Positions 37,475-49,300 are shown, numbered from the stretch's first letter. The stretch: DNA of 64,000 bases from Apostichopus japonicus (GCF_037975245.1 NC_092571.1:1406501-1470500); one strand, 5' to 3'. The notes: a model not told the origin generated them from the letters alone. Numbers and translations: made by a program.

Positions 37475-38320
37475 ATTTTTTTTTACATATCATTTCATGT
37501 TTTTGTACACATCATTTCACGTTTTATCTTCACATATCATCTCATGTATTCCTTCACATATCATTTTATGTATTTCTTCACATCATTTCATATTTTTCTT
37601 CACATATCATTTCATATTTTTCTTCACCTATCATTTCATGTTTTTCTTCACCTATCATTTCATGTTTTTCTTCACATATCATTTCATATTTTTCTTCACA
37701 TATCTTTTCATGTTTATTTTCACATATCATTTCATGTGTTTCTTCACATATCATTTCATGTTTTTCTTTCACATATCATTTCATGTTTTTCTTCACATAT
37801 CATTTCATGTTTTTCTTCACATATCATTTCATGTTTTTTCTTCCCATGTCATTTCATGTATTTCTTCACATATCATTTCAGGTATTTCTTCACATATCAT
37901 TTCATGTTTTTAACACATATAATTTCATATTACTTCTTCACATATCATTTCATATTTTTCTTCACATATCTTGTCATGTTTATTTTCACATATCATTTCA
38001 TGTTTTTCTTCACATATCATTTCATATTTTTTTTCACATATCATTGTATGTATTTCTTCACCTATCATTTCATATTTTTCTTCACATATCATTTCATGTT
38101 TTTAACACATATAATTTCATATTACTTCTTCACATATCATTTCATATTTTTCTTCGCATATCTTGTCATGTTTATTTTCACATATCATTTCATGTTTATC
38201 TTCACATATTATTTCATGTTTATTCTTCACATATCATTTCATGTATTTCTTCACCTATCATTTCATGTATTTCTTCTCATATCATTTCATGTATTTCTTT
38301 ACATATCGTTTATCCATATC
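37475..38320 (+). repeat. 24-bp tandem repeat, about 35 copies
   Basis: The unit is CTTCACATATCATTTCATGT plus four T-rich bases. As 24 is a multiple of three, long frames stay open on both strands (293 and 203 codons plus, 64 codons minus). The predicted peptides are repeats of HISFHVFL or TYHFMFFF, with no domain, so this is a repeat and not a gene. Confidence 0.95.
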
Positions 38321-41300
38321 TTCTGACAGATTGTTGTCTTTTCATGAAACCCTCGCATGGTAAAAACCACAACAACATTTTAAAAGGAAAGTAAAACTTG
38401 TTTGTAATAATTGCTGCAATAACATCACCAGACATCTATTGGGATCCATTTCCTGGAGGTATGAAAGCTGTATTTGGCTAAACTAAGTTACCATCTCACA
38501 ATAGTATCTAGGGTATTACATCAAGAAGATGTTGAGATGGGTTACATTTTTTTTCTGTTCCTGAAGCCTGGAATATTTCTGTCTTCCTAACATGCATCCT
38601 TCTGTCTGTCATTGAAAACATCCCTTTAAGGCAACCACATCTAGACTTAATAATACAGATTTCTGTCTTTGATTACCAGTTTCAGGAAACCTTACAAAAT
38701 ATTGCTCAATATTGGATAGCAATCGAACAAAACTAATGACAATCTGCTAGATTTGTTTCCTCATGTATTGGATGTCAAATATCAATCAATGAATCATTCA
38801 ACAAAAAAAAGACAAATTTAGTTAGCGCCTAATATCCATTGTCAAGCAATGTTCAGTCGCGCTTAGAGTCAAGAAAATATGCTTGTGAGAACAGATAAGT
38901 TTTTAGCTAATTAGCGAGTAAATGGTGAGTAAATGAGTGAGTAAATGAGTGAGTAAATGGTGATTAAGTAAATGACTGAATAGTAAACTCTGATTGTATT
39001 CGAATAAAAATATCCCCATCGCCCGGACACATTCTACAGTTAGTGTTCAATCAATTCCAGTTGAAAAATTGCAACAACAAAAAAAACCTTTGAAGTATAT
39101 GTCATGACATACATGACTGATCGGATATTAATTTTCACGAAACTAGTTGCATTACCAACCTCCCCTAGTTCTTTTTTCTGTCTGTACTCTTGGTTGGAAA
39201 TTCCTTTGTCAATACACTTTTGACTCATTCTGCAAAATGCCTGAACTGCATCAGCCACGTGCGACTGAGTTTCTTATTTGTCTGAGGAGATAGCTGCTGA
39301 TACAATAATGCCGAAGAAGCACTTTACGATCCTCTAATTCTCCCAACGACCTAAAAACAGAAGAGTCTACCCCGGCTGTCTGTAACGGAGAACCGTGAAC
39401 AGAGTGACAGACGCAGAAAGCATGCATGGCAAGGCCTCCTCTTCTCTCTGTTTTTAATATCGTCTGTCACCGAAAGCACCGTTGTTGCTACCAGCGCGTC
39501 TCATTTACGCTCCGGTTTCTAACAACTTCACTGTGGTAACTTATCCCAGGGAGGAAAGACAACAGCTTGGACAACTCCAACACAGTGGGCAGTGTGATCG
39601 TGATGTGTTGTTGCTGTTTGGTACTAGGGTGAAAAAAAGAGGATATTTACTGGGATGTCTTCTTGAAATTGTACCTATTTCTTTAATGACAGATTTAGTT
39701 ACGGTCTAGATGGAGAAATAAGAGAAGAACGTTCTGTTGGATTTTAATGGCCGTTGTAAATGCCAGGATTTAGGATTGGTATTTGTACGTGATTGTGAAT
39801 GTGTGTAATGTTTTAATTGTGTTTGATGGTGTGGGATATTACAACATCTGGATTCTTAGACAGACAGACAGATAAACATACATGTACAGATGTTTCCATT
39901 AAGGTAAGAGTCATATCTTCATCAACTCTTCCATTTGTAATAATAATTGAAAATATGATCTGATCCTTTGGGGGAGGGAGGGGTAGGGGGAAGGGGAGGG
40001 GAGGGGAGGGTAGGGGAGGGGAGTTTGGATCAGTGAAACTTCCCTCTCCGCTTCAAAGTTTAGAGAAGGAATAGATTTTGTCTTAAATTACATTTCTCAG
40101 AGGGACCAGTTTGAAAACATGATTTAGGGACAATTCACTTGTATGTTAGAGATTATTATTCATGTTACCTGGGAAATTCACTTAGATACTTCGTAAATGA
40201 GCTTAGTCCACTCTGTCCATTTCCTTGAGAATTCTAATTGCAGACCCTGGTAGGCCATCTTGTCTCATGATGTCAATAATTGCAAATTATATAACTGTAA
40301 CCGTGGGATACATACTCTATGCCATTGTACTATATATATGGGAACTTGTGTCACTCGTAAACTGATTTAGTTTTAACCATTACTCCATGTTTCCTATTCA
40401 GTGTACTGTGTTTGATATACCATGACTGTACGGTACCGATAGCACACCATTATAACATAGAGAGTTTGAAAGATCTGGAGGAGACTTAAAATGTTGCACC
40501 ATCCTCCACTTTTGATGCAGAACTTTTCATAACAATAATAAACTGTTCTTGAATAAATTCCCAAATTAAGTGACATTCATCATTATAAATGACATAAAAC
40601 CTTATCACAAGGTGCTTTAACATATGTGTTTGGTAATTCCAGTCATTGCCCTCCCCTCTCACCCCCCCCCCATTTCTTGCTGCAAGGTATGGGGGGGGAC
40701 TATCCGAGGCAGACTAATAGCCAAATGTATCCCATATACTGCTGACAATATAACTAGTCCTACTGTATAGCCTTAAAAAAAATTAAAATATACCAACGTT
40801 CTTAGGTTGTTGTCCAGGAAAATGTTATTTGTAGAGTGATACATGTTACATAGTGCAATGTTCTAGGGAACAGGGCCACCTTGTTCAAGCATCCAATTAC
40901 TCAAAATGAGTACTGCCTTTCTGGCCTTTTTTCTGGCCTTACTATTTTTCCATTCTATGGGAGGATTGGACAGGGATGGTTGGGGTGTGGGGTTTGTGGG
41001 GTTTGGTGTTATTTTCATGCATGTGTATCCTTTCATGACTAATTAAAGATGGGGTCATTCATTTTGAAAAGCAAAGAAATTGTTTAGAATAGAAAAGGAT
41101 TTGCAGCCTGTAACTTAGAAATCGAATGAAAGTCAAGAATCTTAAGTTTTACCACAAACTTTATCAATCTTTTCAGTCATTCTCCCTTCATTCTACTACA
41201 TCTATATATAGCAATCAGTCTTAGGCATATTTCTGGTGTGAACAAGTTAAACCAGCTATAAGCTGCTTTTATTTAAATGATTTCAATTATATATATTCAT

Positions 41301-41530
41301 TTGCTTTTGTTGTTTACCTCCATTTCATTAACTAAGTCTGTTCAAAGTATCTCTTCGAGATCTGGCTTTAGGAATCACAAATGATTTCGAGTTGGTTAGC
41401 ATCATGTTTGATCTCTAGAGTAAGGCAAATATGTCACCAAAACAGAACTAGTATTGTTCCATACAGGTGACAAACGCCTACAGTGGAATTATGACCTTCC
41501 TTACCGGTTTCGAACCTCTGGACATACAAT
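38321..41530. other. Intergenic DNA with short repeats
   Basis: Holds a GAGTAAAT-type microsatellite (38915-38985), a G-rich tract of GGGGAGGGGAGG (39968-40023) and otherwise AT-rich unique sequence. A 75-codon ORF at 39482 is unrecognised. No gene is supported. Confidence 0.4.
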
Positions 41531-41532
41531 CA

Positions 41533-41604
41533 GCGTCCATAGCCTAGTGGTTAGGGTGTCCGCATATAAAGCGGGAGGTCTGGGTTCGAATCCCGGTGGA
41601 GGCT
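41533..41604 (+). tRNA. tRNA-like gene or SINE head, anticodon ATA
   Basis: A cloverleaf can be drawn: acceptor GCGTCCA/TGGAGGC with one G-G mismatch, D arm from 41542, anticodon stem TCCGC/GCGGG with loop ATATAAA (anticodon ATA, nominally Tyr) and T arm CTGGG/CCCGG with loop TTCGAAT. The Pol III boxes are perfect: A box TAGCCTAGTGG (41540-41550) and B box GGTTCGAATCC (41583-41593). TTTTTT at 41610-41615 would terminate transcription. Animal Tyr tRNAs normally have GTA and an intron, so this is more likely a tRNA-derived repeat or pseudogene than a working tRNA-Tyr. Confidence 0.6.
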
Positions 41605-42205
41605 GGAAGTTTTTTCACTGTTTTGGATATTTCAACTCACTACAATTTCAAATATATATATAGATAAATATATATCAGCATATATCTATCAACGTGTTAA
41701 AGCCAATGATTGGTATAGTATAAAACCTCCAATGTAAAACAGACTAATCGAAGGAATATAATTGAATAATGCATGCTGTAATTATAATTCATGCCAAAAA
41801 ATGAGGGTAGGACCTTCTATTTATACTCTTAAAGTTATAGGATACCACTCCATAGGAGAATTAATTGCTGCTTTAAATCATTTAAATGGCAGCCACATGA
41901 ATATTCATCAGCTTCGGGCAGAAGCAATTGAATTAATTTTGCAACAGGCTCGGTATACCAAGCTTGTTCAAGTGTTGTTTCTCTTAACTTCCAGTGGGTG
42001 TAATATATCAGTAATTAGCTTTTTAATACCAATTAATGACAATAATTGTTCTAATAATAGACTCTCTTGAGGTATTTAATCGGCATAATCAAGCTAATCT
42101 TAGGAAAAACCAATATGGCAACCGTTAGCAAATTGCTGAACCGATGAAAAGATGTATATGACAATATGTGTGTATATACAGAACCTTAGTAATGAGAAAT
42201 TAAAA

Positions 42206-42594
42206 CTCACAAACAGTGACGGAGCTAGGGGTATTGGTCAGAGGGGGCGAGAATGATCTGTATGGGCGCTTTCGATTTTATCTAAGCGAAGCGCCACCAC
42301 AGGTTGGCGCGGAGCGTACAGAAATTTTTTGAGTAAAGATACTCCCTAGATCGCCGGAAATTACCCTTTACAGGCCTTGCTAATTTGCAGATAAACGAAG
42401 AATAAATAGGTGTCATCACCAACAAAATGTGAAAAATGTCAATAGGTAGATGAGAGCGTAATAAAAAAGTCAATAATCGCGAATAAGTAAAAAGTGGTAA
42501 ATAGCTGAAAAGGGCGCCAGCAGTCCATTTGAGTCCGTTAGGGGGGGGCATGCGCCCCCCCTGACTGTATGGACGCTCCGCCACTGCTCACAAA
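42206..42594. mobile_element. hAT MITE with 8-bp TSD
   Basis: The body is 42214-42586 (373 bp). Termini are CAGTGACGGAGC and GCTCCGCCACTG, 11 of 12 matching as inverted repeats. The perfect duplication CTCACAAA is at 42206-42213 and 42587-42594. Inside is the GCGCCACC...GGTTGGCGCGGAGCGT module, in the opposite orientation to those at 1.6 and 47.9 kb. No coding capacity. Confidence 0.9.
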
Positions 42595-43070
42595 TCTCAC
42601 AATTTTTAAACAAAAGGGTAAAAACATTAAATTAAAACATTAACGGATGACCATAGCACAAAATTAATTTTGATATGTTATAGGCCATTCAAAAACCACT
42701 GCTTTCTCTCCAGGTTGTAATATATCTATTTAATACTTTTAATTTTTTTAAGAAATGAGCCTTTTAACAACAAAGGTTTATCAATGTATATGACTGGACA
42801 ATCTTGGTCAGTTCATCAGATAGAACACAAACTTTTATGGCCTCAAAAATTACGTATATGTTTACAATTGTTTTATAAATTTGTGAGTTACAAACATGGT
42901 TGACTGTTATCCAAGGATGACCTGTTATTTCTATAAAGTTAAAAAGAAAATATTTTGGTTGGTTTATTAGATTTCATAATTAAAAAATGGTTTAACATTA
43001 ACATCGAGAACTGCACAGAGATGCTGATGTCATCGTCAACTTAAAGGAGCATTCCAATGATTAAGCATAT

Positions 43071-43430
43071 TTAAAGGCATTGAAGACTCGCGCACAAAGA
43101 AACATCTCATGCCAGTTATCTGACCTAGTTTCGAATGAGGTGTAACAGAAGTGTTTAGACACCACCATTGATCCCAGAAAATACACACACAGTTATTGAA
43201 GTCGGTAATTAGACACTAGTGTACCGTCAATACATACAGCTACGGTCAATACCCACAACACAGTGTCCATAGCAGCGATGGACATCTCAGGTCTAGATAA
43301 AAGATAACAAGGTATCACGTTTCATTACTGTCTGCATTTTGTACACGAAAAAAACTTCACTTCACAAGCAACGGAAAGTTAACTTTCAGAGCGCGGCACG
43401 CGGTTTGGGGCGAGTCTTCAATGCCTTTAA
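43071..43430. mobile_element. TTAA-flanked MITE
   Basis: The ends are TTAAAGGCATTGAAGACTCG and its mirror CGAGTCTTCAATGCCTTTAA. TTAA is the duplication used by piggyBac and some Sola elements, but the termini do not look like classical piggyBac, so the superfamily is open. A related copy lies at 50994-51367 in inverted internal orientation. The interior has no ORF. Confidence 0.8.
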
Positions 43431-44735
43431 ATGATGAATATTTCGAAAACAGGAATAGCTATATAAACATGCATAGCATTCAATTTTTCTCTTTTCTTGG
43501 ACTATCTACCTATAATTATCCTGTAACTCTTTAATGTCAAAGTTGTCTGGCCTTGGCTTCAACACAAAAGTCAAATTAATGGAGTTGATGTGTTTTTGTT
43601 TGACAAGCAGTCATAATAATGATAATGTTTTACTTGTCAGGTGAAACTAACGTGTCGTCATCTCGACACCATTGCAACATTAGACGAATTCACGACATTT
43701 GTTGGCTCGTTAACATACGCTATTAATCACGATATCTTTACATGAACGTTGCTGATATTACTCATAATACTCAATGTTATCTTGTTTTCTTGGACAATAG
43801 CATAATCAATACTAAAATTATGCCTAAAGTCACCCCATAAATTATTATGTTATATGTTGGTAAATATTTAAAATTTGTCAGAGGCAGACAGTTATAAACA
43901 CTGTGGGAGGGGGGGAGTGGTGAGAGTTAAACAGATAGGACGTCTCAATTTTTATTCTTCTTAGAACTTAAAGTCACCCTTTACATGATTCTGTTAATAT
44001 TTATATATGTTGTTGAATATTTAAAACTTGTCAGATGCAGACGGAAATGAAAACTGGGAGAAAAACAAAAGAAAGTTAAACAAATGGGACAGACTAATTA
44101 ACAAATTAACAACTCGATGTCTCATTTCTATTTAACTTGTTTTCTGTTTGTATATTAGTGTGTCCCTGTAAAGATCTTTGCAACTTCAGGGCCTCTGACT
44201 TTATTACTCCCTGCAAATTTTATTTCTTACAAACTAAACATCAGAGCTTTGTTCTCGTGGCATTTGAATGTTATTACAGTTATACCTTCCAATTGCAATC
44301 AAATTATTGGTTATACTTAATTCATCAATTTCAAGGTACGTTCATACCTTTCGATCAATTTTAATAATTGTCAACACGCGTGAATGTAGAAGGCTATAGT
44401 ATTGTTCGTACAACACCCTGGCCTCTACTCTGGTATTTTGTACTGTTATTGTTTCATCACAGAGTTTGTTTTAACACTGTAGAAATGATTTTGAAACAAT
44501 TTCTTAAACCTTCAGATGTTCTTAACAATAAGGTTTGCGTAAACTATAGTTAAAAGATAAACTTGTGCTTTACATATTCTTACACAACTATGAGATGTTA
44601 AATATAGTGGGGGGGGGGGGAGGGGGAGGGGAGGGAGGGAGGGAGGAGGGGATAAGAACATAAAAATTTGCTTTTCCAAAATGCATTTCTTGCAATGCCA
44701 TTTTGGCTGGTGAAATGTTTATAATAAATATTTAA
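43431..44735. other. Intergenic DNA
   Basis: AT-rich sequence ending in a G-homopolymer and GGGAGGGAGG tract (44607-44650) just before the Penelope-like element. ORFs at 44137 and 44368 are short and unrecognised. Confidence 0.4.
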
Positions 44736-44782
44736 CACACGACAACCTTCCAAGAGATGAGCGAACAGCACTCTCCTCACTG

Positions 44783-46639
44783 ATGTCTCGCAGTGACATT
44801 ATCATCAAGCCAGCCGACAAAGGTTCTGCAGTTGTCATCCAGGATCGACAGAATTACATCAAGGAAGCCATGCGTCATCTCTCCAACAGTGATATTTACA
44901 CTCTTCTTGATTCTGATCCCACAGATATTTTCTCCCAGCAGATAAAACAGACCATCACTGATATGTACCAGCGGAACCAGATCTCTAAGAAGGCTGTTTC
45001 TTTCCTTTCTCCCACAGACTGTAAGGCAGCCAGGTTTTATCTCCTGCCCAAAACTCACAAGCCTGGTAACCCTGGTAGGCCTATCATCTCGGGCAATGGG
45101 TCCCCCACCGAGAAGATATCCTTGTTTGTGGACCACTTCATCAAACCTCTTGTTCCTCAGATTAATTCTTATATCCATGACACTCCAGATTTCCTCAGGA
45201 AACTTGAAGATATCAAAAACCAAATCCCCAGTACAGCCATCATCGGTACTTTCGACGTCACTTCTCTGTACACTAACATCCCTCATGCTGAAGGTATCGC
45301 AGCCACGTGTGCAGCCCTGTCTAAGAAGGTCCACCCTTGTCCACCCATCTCTGACATCAAAGCTCTCATGCAACAGGTTCTCACCAAAAACAACTTCACG
45401 TTCATGGACAAGCATTACCTTCAAAGACACGGGACAGCCATGGGAACCAGGATGGCTCCTTCCTATGCATGCCTGTTTATGTCTAGCCTTGAAGAACGCA
45501 TGCTCAGTACGGCTCCCTGTCGTCCCCTTATCTGGTGGCGCTACATCGATGACATCTTCTTCATTTGGACCAGTGATGAGGATAGCCTGCTCACCTTCAT
45601 CAATCATATCAATTCTTTCCACAGCACCATCAAATTCACCTCTGATTACTCTCACCAACAGGTTAACTTTCTCGATGTGACTGTTCGCAAGGAACACGGT
45701 TCTCTCTCCACAGACTTATACACCAAGCCCACAGACACACACCAGTATCTCCATTCTTCAAGCTGCCATCCCCGTCACTGCAAGTCTGGAATTGCCTACA
45801 GTCAAGCACTACGTCTTCGTCGCATTTGCTCTAACAATTCCTCTTTCATTCGCCATACAGATGCTTTGGAAAAACACCTTATTGCCAGGGGCCATAGTGC
45901 CAGAAGGGTGCGTGAAGCCATTCAGAGAGTCCGCTCCCTTTCCAGATCATCTACTTTGGCAGTGAAGGACAAAAAGGGACGAGATTGCGACAACAAGCTG
46001 CCCCTCGTTGTTACTTTCCACCCAAATCTTCCTCCCCTTCAGAAAATCACCTCTAACAACCACAACATTCTCCTCACTTCAGATAGACTCCAACGAGCCG
46101 TCCCTGAAAAACCCATCATCGCCTACAGACGACCACGCAACCTACGAGACCTTCTTGTACGTGCTGCTGTTCCACCTCTAACTTCTAACCCCACACCCAT
46201 TCAGCATGGTACCTTCAAATGTGATCGTACTTCGAGATGCATCGTCTGCAGCCACCACATTGTTGAATCCAATTCCATCACCAGCCACAGCATGCAACTC
46301 ACACACAAGACTAAGGGTCACATCACTTGCACTACCACCAATGTCATCTATCTGATCTCTTGTAGAGTTTGCGGCATCCAGTATGTTGGCGAAACCAAAA
46401 CCACCCTCAAGAAGCGTTTCTATGGTCACAGATCCACAGTCAACACCATGAAGACTGAGACCCCAGTTGGAGAACATTTTAACCTTCCCAACCATACCAT
46501 TAACGACATGTCCCTACAGGGGATTGAATCCTTAGGTAGCCGTCCTGACCTAGTACGTATCAGCAGAGAGAGGCTCTGGATGCAACGCCTTCGTACCATT
46601 CAACCTCATGGGCTGAACATTCAGGAAGGACATGACTAA
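44783..46639 (+). CDS. Penelope-like reverse transcriptase with GIY-YIG endonuclease
   Basis: An uninterrupted 618-codon frame. Penelope-type RT motifs: KPADKGSAVVI at residues 9-19, LPKTHKPGNPGRPIIS near 90-105, FDVTSLYTNIP at 157-167 (first catalytic Asp 158), GTAMGTRMAP at 217-226, YIDD at 254-257 (catalytic) and NFLDV at 295-299. After a basic linker come a Cys/His cluster (CDRTSRCIVCSHH) and a GIY-YIG nuclease (VIYLI at 521-525, QYVG at 533-536, KKRFYGH after it). The enzyme nicks DNA and copies the element RNA at the target. The annotated start is an internal Met: in-frame residues upstream also look like RT sequence before the truncation. No frameshift or stop is seen, so it is recent, but it lacks the normal N-terminus. 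Confidence 0.95.
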   Translation: MSRSDIIIKPADKGSAVVIQDRQNYIKEAMRHLSNSDIYTLLDSDPTDIFSQQIKQTITDMYQRNQISKKAVSFLSPTDCKAARFYLLPKTHKPGNPGRPIISGNGSPTEKISLFVDHFIKPLVPQINSYIHDTPDFLRKLEDIKNQIPSTAIIGTFDVTSLYTNIPHAEGIAATCAALSKKVHPCPPISDIKALMQQVLTKNNFTFMDKHYLQRHGTAMGTRMAPSYACLFMSSLEERMLSTAPCRPLIWWRYIDDIFFIWTSDEDSLLTFINHINSFHSTIKFTSDYSHQQVNFLDVTVRKEHGSLSTDLYTKPTDTHQYLHSSSCHPRHCKSGIAYSQALRLRRICSNNSSFIRHTDALEKHLIARGHSARRVREAIQRVRSLSRSSTLAVKDKKGRDCDNKLPLVVTFHPNLPPLQKITSNNHNILLTSDRLQRAVPEKPIIAYRRPRNLRDLLVRAAVPPLTSNPTPIQHGTFKCDRTSRCIVCSHHIVESNSITSHSMQLTHKTKGHITCTTTNVIYLISCRVCGIQYVGETKTTLKKRFYGHRSTVNTMKTETPVGEHFNLPNHTINDMSLQGIESLGSRPDLVRISRERLWMQRLRTIQPHGLNIQEGHD

Positions 46640-46950
46640 CTTTCCTCTGTTCCCTACTCCTTCTCCCCTTTCTCCCTTCCCCCCCCCCCTTTCACTCTTC
46701 CTCTCACAGCTCTCTTCCCCTCCATTTTTCTTCACACCTTTCTGTCTTTGTCCCTCTCCAGTTTATTCCTCACCCTGTGCCTTTAATCCTCTCTTTGTCC
46801 CTCCACAGTTTATCTCCTTCCTCTCCTCTTCTCCTGTTGCTTTCTACTTATAATCCCCTTTCATCCATCTCATTGTGTTCACCGTGCTCATTAACCTGTC
46901 TGTATTCTGTGCGTGGTTTTGTCCCCTCTGTTACTGTAACTTGTCATTTA

Positions 46951-46989
46951 GCCTCTGAAGAAGATCCTGCTAGGATCGAAACGTCAGGC
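46951..46989 (+). ncRNA. Hammerhead ribozyme motif in the Penelope 3' UTR
   Basis: In order: stem I GCCT (46951-46954), core CTGAAGA (46955-46961), one extra A, stem II GATCC/GGATC (46963-46967 and 46973-46977) with loop TGCTA, GAAA (46978-46981), minimal palindromic stem III ACGT (46981-46984), cleavage base C46985 and stem I AGGC (46986-46989). This matches CUGANGA...GAAA...UH. Minimal stem III hammerheads are known from Penelope-like elements, where they act as dimers. The unpaired A next to stem II could reduce activity. Confidence 0.65.
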
Positions 46990-47449
46990 CAACTTACTTT
47001 TACACAATAAATATTTTTTGTGAATTTATTGGATTTGCTCAATACAGTTCTGCAGAATTTGACAGCATTCATTCACTCCTGTCATATAGGCAAATAAACT
47101 AGCAAATCTATATTATATGGTACTAATTCATAATTTATGTGACAGTTAGAGTACTTTGCAGTTCCAAGCTATATTATCCTTTGGGTTGTGTAAAATATAG
47201 CAGCAGTTTAGCAAAGCTCATCGTACATCTTTGCAGATATCTTAATAACCCTTGAACAAAACAAGAGTAGTTGGGATGTTTTAATAGAATACAGGAAATT
47301 GTTTCTCGTGGTGTTGCAGATCATTTGAAAGTATATGTAAATGACAATGAATATTTTTCAATTATTTGTAAGGACTGTCATTTCATTCCGCAACATTAAG
47401 AAAGAACCGAATAATGCTAAATGTTTGACTTCATTTGAAGAACATTTAA

Positions 47450-48420
47450 GGAATTATCTGGTTGAAGATTTGGATACATTGTCCTCATAGTTCTTATGAT
47501 TCTCTTTCTAACCATGTGAAAATTGTCCCCATTTGACATTTTCTTCTTGTAGAAATCAGGTTTTCAAATTCACCAGTTTCTCACCAAAAGCACCGTTTGT
47601 TGGAACGCATCAATTTGTTGATTGACTTAGTGCAGGCAAATAGGCAAAACGAGCGACTTGAAGTTAACACTCCCATTTCCGCAGCAAATATACTCTCGCA
47701 TGTTCACGCACAGGTGATTGCCTATTATATATTACGTACACATCCAAGGGCGGCGGAACCGGGGGGGGGCACAGGGGGCACGTGCCCCCCCACTTTTCCT
47801 CAGGTTAAAAATGTGCCCTTTTTCTACATAAAAATTGAGGTGTCTCAAGTGTTGCAAGAGGCCAGGGAACCAGAATGAACACTCGGGAAGGGCCGTTTCT
47901 GGCCATCTGAGGGGTCTGTAAAACCAAAAATTTTCTTGTACGCTCTGCGCCAACCGATGGTCGCGCTCCGCTCAGATAGTCGTGCATACAACTTTGCAAA
48001 TAAATGCAAATACGCCCCTGACATTTAATGAATTCCTGTGGGGCAAACTCAAAGCTATGTCGAATGGAAAAAATTTGTTAAGATATTAACAAGAAATAAA
48101 CTCTAATTCGGAAGATTCCTACATTAGCAACTAGCATGATTTCACCTCATTTTGTCTCAAAAGCAAACTTGTTCCTTGTTTCCCAATTTGCACATTGGAT
48201 ATTGCAGTGCTAGTATGCATATTTTCCTTGAGTGATGTGTATACGCAAATAAGATAATAAAATAAGAGTTATAAAGGGTACTAAATATAAGGCTACATCA
48301 GTCCAATCGAATTTCTGCAAAGTGCCCTTTGATGTCGGTGCCCCCCCAGATTAAAAGTGCTTCCGCCACCCTTGTACACATCGCAAATGTATACAGCCTA
48401 CCATGCCCAGTTGGTACGTA
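47450..48420 (+). repeat. Dispersed repeat copy, split by a hAT element
   Basis: 47450-47744 plus 48383-48420 align by eye with 62425-62740 (shared CCAGTTTCTCACCAAAAG, CCCATTTCCGCAGCAAATA, TGCCCAGTTGG). The 62-kb copy is uninterrupted. The left edge resembles TTAAAGGAATT, so it may be another TTAA-type element. Confidence 0.75.
47737..48382. mobile_element. hAT element with 8-bp TSD and a paralogous empty site
   Basis: The body is 47745-48374 (630 bp). Termini are CAAGGGCGGCGGAA and, inverted, CAAGGGTGGCGGAA. TACACATC is duplicated at 47737-47744 and 48375-48382. The related repeat at 62.4-62.7 kb runs straight through the equivalent point (62687-62694), confirming the boundaries. The interior contains the GCGCCAACCGATGG module also found at 1.6 kb and, reversed, at 42.3 kb. 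No transposase ORF. Confidence 0.92.
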
Positions 48421-49300
48421 CATAGCATTGCACATAATACACTCTCACATTCAAACCACAGTTCATAGTTTTCCTCACTCTTTTTTGGGTCAGCAATGGC
48501 AAAAGAAAATATTTTTCTCTCCCTTTCTCATTCACGCATCCATGTGAATTACTACATCCGAATGTCTGGCACTGAGGCATCGTTCCACACAAGGCGTTCG
48601 CTAACCTGCCAAGTGGAATGTAGTGCCGGGAAGCTTAGGCTTCATAGAGCTGTCCGATTGTAAACTTTACAGTAGCCTACATGCCAACATTCTTCACATT
48701 TGAGCCGGACAGTGCAAAGTCAACAACGAAGAGTCTGCTGTTCAAACTAATCTTGTCTTATACAAAGACCACAAAATCACCGATGCACTAAGACATATCT
48801 AATCTAATTTATAAGAAATTTCACCAAAAATTAAGGAAGAAATTAATCTGTATTCAAACACGGCTTTGTTGCGACTACTGTAGGAACTGCAGCGTGGGTT
48901 ATGTCGCAATCTGCATTTGCCCAGATGACGTCACGTCGCTTCTGTTCAAAGTATATTTGAAATGTCCATCCTAAACGATTAAAAAGAAGTTTCTCTGTCA
49001 AATGCAATATTAGCATTCGCATACTTTGCAAACATGTTTGGAAAAACGTTTAACGTTTTTTTAAGGTACCTTCCAAGGGCTACAAGACAAATTTTTTAAT
49101 GATTAGGAATAGGCTTAAAGCAGTATTTAAAACATAAATAACATGTTCTTAAATACTCCAGAATTAATTCCTCTTGTCTGCTACATCGTAACTTCACCAA
49201 CGGAATCAGTAATTGGTATTTAGAATTTTGCTTAATTACGAGTAACATTATGTGTGTGTATAGATTTTATATATGATAGAAGGAACTATTATGTACAGAT
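48421..49300. other. Intergenic DNA, no gene seen
   Basis: Unique sequence, slightly less AT-rich near 48.6-48.95 kb. No repeats or exons are supported. Confidence 0.4.

Larger units (their letters stand above)
44736..47008 (+). mobile_element. Penelope-like retroelement, 5'-truncated
   Basis: Element similarity begins shortly before the first in-frame ATG: the frame is open from about 44732 but preceded by a stop. It runs through the RT/GIY-YIG ORF and a 3' UTR with pyrimidine-rich sequence, ending near TTACTTTTACAC at 47008. The N-terminal part and any 5' terminal repeat are absent. Three other 3' ends of the same family lie on the minus strand at 21.4, 36.0 and 59.8 kb. Those continue about 45 bp further 3', so this copy ends differently. 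Confidence 0.92.

Noticed and set aside
37445-38326. 293-codon ORF and its overlapping 203- and 138-codon partners
   Set aside because: Product of a 24-bp tandem repeat; no domain, and frames are open on both strands.
41762-42070. 102-codon ORF after the tRNA-like unit
   Set aside because: Some helix-like character but no recognised family, no splice or promoter support, and AT-rich sequence; kept out as unsupported.
44777-45697. 306-codon minus-strand ORF
   Set aside because: Antisense shadow of the Penelope-like reverse transcriptase frame.
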